From Trichloromonas sp034002365 (GTDB taxonomy: Bacteria; Desulfobacterota; Desulfuromonadia; Desulfuromonadales; Trichloromonadaceae), in NCBI GenBank assembly GCA_034002365.1, contig JAVFAR010000109.1:1-9151 (forward strand): 9,151 bases of DNA, read 5' to 3'. Each line of letters begins with the position of its first letter. Positions within the stretch are counted from its first letter, which is position 1. Both the position numbers and the translations under genes were made by a program. The notes beneath the pieces are model-generated. The model did not search any database. It worked only from the letters and a program-made list of their open reading frames with translations, and was not told the DNA's origin. Positions 7,854 through 9,151 of this stretch are shown here, in pieces.

Positions 7854-8522
7854 ATGAAGATCGTCGTCATCAACGGCAGCCCCCGTGGCATGAAAGGCAA
7901 CACCGCCCGCTTGCTGGATGAGGTTCTCGCGGGATTGGATCAGGGCATCGAAACCGAACTGGTCGATCTTTCCAAACGCAAGGTTTTCCCCTGCCTCGGC
8001 TGCGATCATTGCCACAAAACCGGCAACTGTCCGCTGAAGGACGATTACGAGGCGATCAAGAAAAGCCTGCGGGAGTGCGACGGCTTCATCCTCGCCAGCC
8101 CCAACTACATCTTCAGCGTCACCGCCCAGCTAAAGGCCCTGTTCGACCGCAGCGGCAACATTCTGCATTGCCTCTTGCTCGATGGCAAATACGGCGCCGT
8201 CGTGGAGACCTCGGGCGGCGGCGAGGACGACGACATCATCCGCTACATGGTCCGCTTCATCAACTCCACCGGCGCCCAGTCCGTCGGCGGCATCGGCTCC
8301 CCCATGGCCGGCGAGCGCGTCTTCCCCGACGAAGCGGCGCTCTTCGCCAAGGCCCGCGAACTGGGCCGGAATCTTTGCCGGAGCATCGCGGAAAAGAGGG
8401 AGTATCCCGAGCAGGCCGACTATCGGACGGCGTTCAAGGCGCGCATGAAGTACCTGGTGGAATACCGCAAGGAAGAATGGCCGACGGAACATCGGTATTG
8501 GCGGGAAAATCTATTGGGATGA
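7854..8522 (+). CDS. Isf-like iron-sulfur flavoprotein / NADPH-dependent FMN reductase family
   Basis: A 222-aa protein with a flavodoxin-like fold. The N-terminal VVINGSPRGMKGNTARLL (4-21) is the FMN phosphate-binding loop of the FMN-reductase family. A compact cysteine cluster, CLGCDHCHKTGNC, follows at C47, C50, C53 and C59, with spacing C-x2-C-x2-C-x5-C. This spacing matches the [4Fe-4S]-binding motif of archaeal iron-sulfur flavoproteins (Isf), which pass electrons from ferredoxin and reduce oxygen or peroxide. SPNYIFSVTAQLKALFDRSG (81-100) is the conserved region that contacts FMN and the dimer partner. The C-terminal ~60 residues are helical and charged. The start has AAAGGAG 6 nt upstream. 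It lies 24 nt after the RRM gene and could share its transcript. The electron donor and acceptor cannot be read from the sequence. Confidence 0.87.
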   Translation: MKIVVINGSPRGMKGNTARLLDEVLAGLDQGIETELVDLSKRKVFPCLGCDHCHKTGNCPLKDDYEAIKKSLRECDGFILASPNYIFSVTAQLKALFDRSGNILHCLLLDGKYGAVVETSGGGEDDDIIRYMVRFINSTGAQSVGGIGSPMAGERVFPDEAALFAKARELGRNLCRSIAEKREYPEQADYRTAFKARMKYLVEYRKEEWPTEHRYWRENLLG

Positions 8523-8537
8523 GGGATAAAGTTAATA

Positions 8538-8584
8538 AACGCGCAAGCCCCCTGCTCTTTTCGGAGTCAGGGGGCTTGCGCGTT
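8538..8584. terminator. Bidirectional terminator between convergent genes
   Basis: Seventeen perfectly paired bases (8538-8554 with 8568-8584) surround a 13-nt loop that can add three more pairs with one bulge. On the minus strand the stem is followed by TTTATTAACTTT, a reasonable U-rich tail, so it should end relE transcription well. On the plus strand only TT follows, so it is weaker for the flavoprotein gene. The right end of the stem touches the last base of the relE stop codon. Confidence 0.75.
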
Positions 8585-8868
8585 CAGGTGCGATCTTCGG
8601 CTGTGCGGTAGACGGTCAGGCGGTCACGGCGGCCGACCGCCACCACAATCACCAGAATTTTCCGGTCGTCAACCTGGTAGACCAGCCGATAACCGGCATT
8701 TCTCAGCTTAATCTTGTAACAGTCCGGCAAGTGGCGCAGGCGATCCGCTTCAACCTTGGGATGGACGAGCCTTTCGATGAGCTTTTTCTTGAACTGATGA
8801 CGAACCGACTCGTCCAGTTTGCGCCATTCCTTGAGCGCGGACACCTTGAATTCGAGTTCATAGGTCAT
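8584..8868 (-). CDS. relE: RelE-type mRNA interferase toxin
   Basis: A 94-aa basic protein very similar along its whole length to E. coli RelE (95 aa), with ALKEWRKLDESVR, PDCYKIKLRNAGYRLVYQV and VAVGRRDRLTVY. Counting from the ATG at 8868, the residues K52, K54, R61, R81 and Y87 fall at the same numbers as the catalytic residues of E. coli RelE. This supports both activity and the chosen start. A TTG directly before it is an alternative start. RelE enters the ribosomal A site and cuts mRNA during translation. The gene overlaps the end of its antitoxin by 11 nt, with GAAGG 8-9 nt upstream. Its stop codon abuts a strong terminator. Confidence 0.93.
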   Translation of the reverse strand: MTYELEFKVSALKEWRKLDESVRHQFKKKLIERLVHPKVEADRLRHLPDCYKIKLRNAGYRLVYQVDDRKILVIVVAVGRRDRLTVYRTAEDRT

Positions 8869-9103
8869 CAAGGCTGACCTTCACCGTCGCTTCCCCGGCC
8901 CGTTCTTCCACCAGTTTCGCCAGTTCGTACTCTTCGAGTTTTTCCATCACCGCCTCGAAGGTCTCGGCTGGAACCAGATAGGCGCTCGGTTTGTTGTGGT
9001 TCAGAATCGCCACGGGAGCCCCCTCGGCTTCAATGATGACGCGACTGGGGTTTTTCTTGAGATCGCTGATGCTGACGGATGCCGAGGCGAAAATCAGGTC
9101 CAT
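8858..9103 (-). CDS. Phd/YefM-family antitoxin
   Basis: An 81-aa acidic protein. SVSISDLKKNPSRVIIEAEGAPVAILNHNKPSAYLVPAETFE, read in pieces along residues 8-49, is the Phd/YefM DNA-binding and dimerisation domain. The C-terminal helix and tail (MEKLEEYELAKLVEERAGEATVKVSLDDL, 51-79) would wrap the RelE toxin. The start at 9103 has GAGGG 6 nt upstream and gives the family-typical short N-terminus. An in-frame start at 9139 would add 12 residues across the putative operator. Pairing a Phd/YefM antitoxin with a RelE toxin, rather than with RelB or Doc, resembles the StbDE type. The antitoxin is expected to neutralise RelE and, with it, repress the operon. Confidence 0.9.
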   Translation of the reverse strand: MDLIFASASVSISDLKKNPSRVIIEAEGAPVAILNHNKPSAYLVPAETFEAVMEKLEEYELAKLVEERAGEATVKVSLDDL

Positions 9104-9128
9104 AAAAAGCCCTCGAAATAGGTTTAAA

Positions 9129-9143
9129 TATGGCACCATAATA
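9129..9143 (-). promoter_or_regulatory. Candidate operator and -10 box of the phd–relE operon
   Basis: TATGG and CCATA arms separated by two bases (9129-9140) form a short palindrome about 25 bp upstream of the antitoxin start. On the minus strand TATTAT (9143-9138) is 5/6 to a -10 box and overlaps it; its -35 box would lie beyond the window edge. This layout fits autorepression, but rests on short matches. Confidence 0.35.
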
Positions 9144-9151
9144 GCTTGTGA

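Overview
The window reads as chromosomal DNA of a GC-rich Gram-negative bacterium. The mix of proteins suggests a Desulfuromonadales/Geobacter-type deltaproteobacterium: a greA–DUF1858–recG cluster, a small RRM protein and an Isf-like iron-sulfur flavoprotein. That placement is inferred from gene content, not from a database comparison. Most genes are housekeeping or redox genes. Two small toxin-antitoxin modules and one AT-rich intergenic stretch break the pattern.

Layout, left to right. (1) The 3' four-fifths of carB (carbamoyl-phosphate synthase large subunit) runs in from the left edge. (2) A good sigma70-type promoter sits in the last codons of carB, followed by a strong intrinsic terminator inside the leader of greA. 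(3) greA, a 67-aa DUF1858 redox-disulfide protein and recG follow with 15-16 nt gaps, as one apparent operon. (4) A ribbon-helix-helix antitoxin / ParE-RelE toxin pair with lower GC comes next. (5) About 400 bp of AT-rich intergenic DNA contains a 28-bp sequence with the architecture of dif, the XerC/XerD chromosome-dimer resolution site. (6) ylqF (ribosome-assembly GTPase), an RRM RNA-binding protein and an Isf-like flavoprotein form a second plus-strand gene set. (7) A bidirectional terminator separates these from a minus-strand Phd/YefM–RelE module at the right edge.

The most important observation is the dif site at 6454-6481. Four exact matches to the E. coli FtsK-orienting octamer GGGNAGGG (KOPS) lie in the window. 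The three to its left are on the plus strand and the one to its right is on the minus strand, so all four point at the dif candidate. That is the expected polarity switch at a replication terminus. The window therefore probably spans the point where the two replichores meet and chromosome dimers are resolved, with toxin-antitoxin modules accumulated on both sides.

A second point is the greA leader. The terminator hairpin lies so close to greA that any transcript of greA must pass through it. This suggests attenuation and release of a short leader RNA, as described for GraL upstream of E. coli greA.
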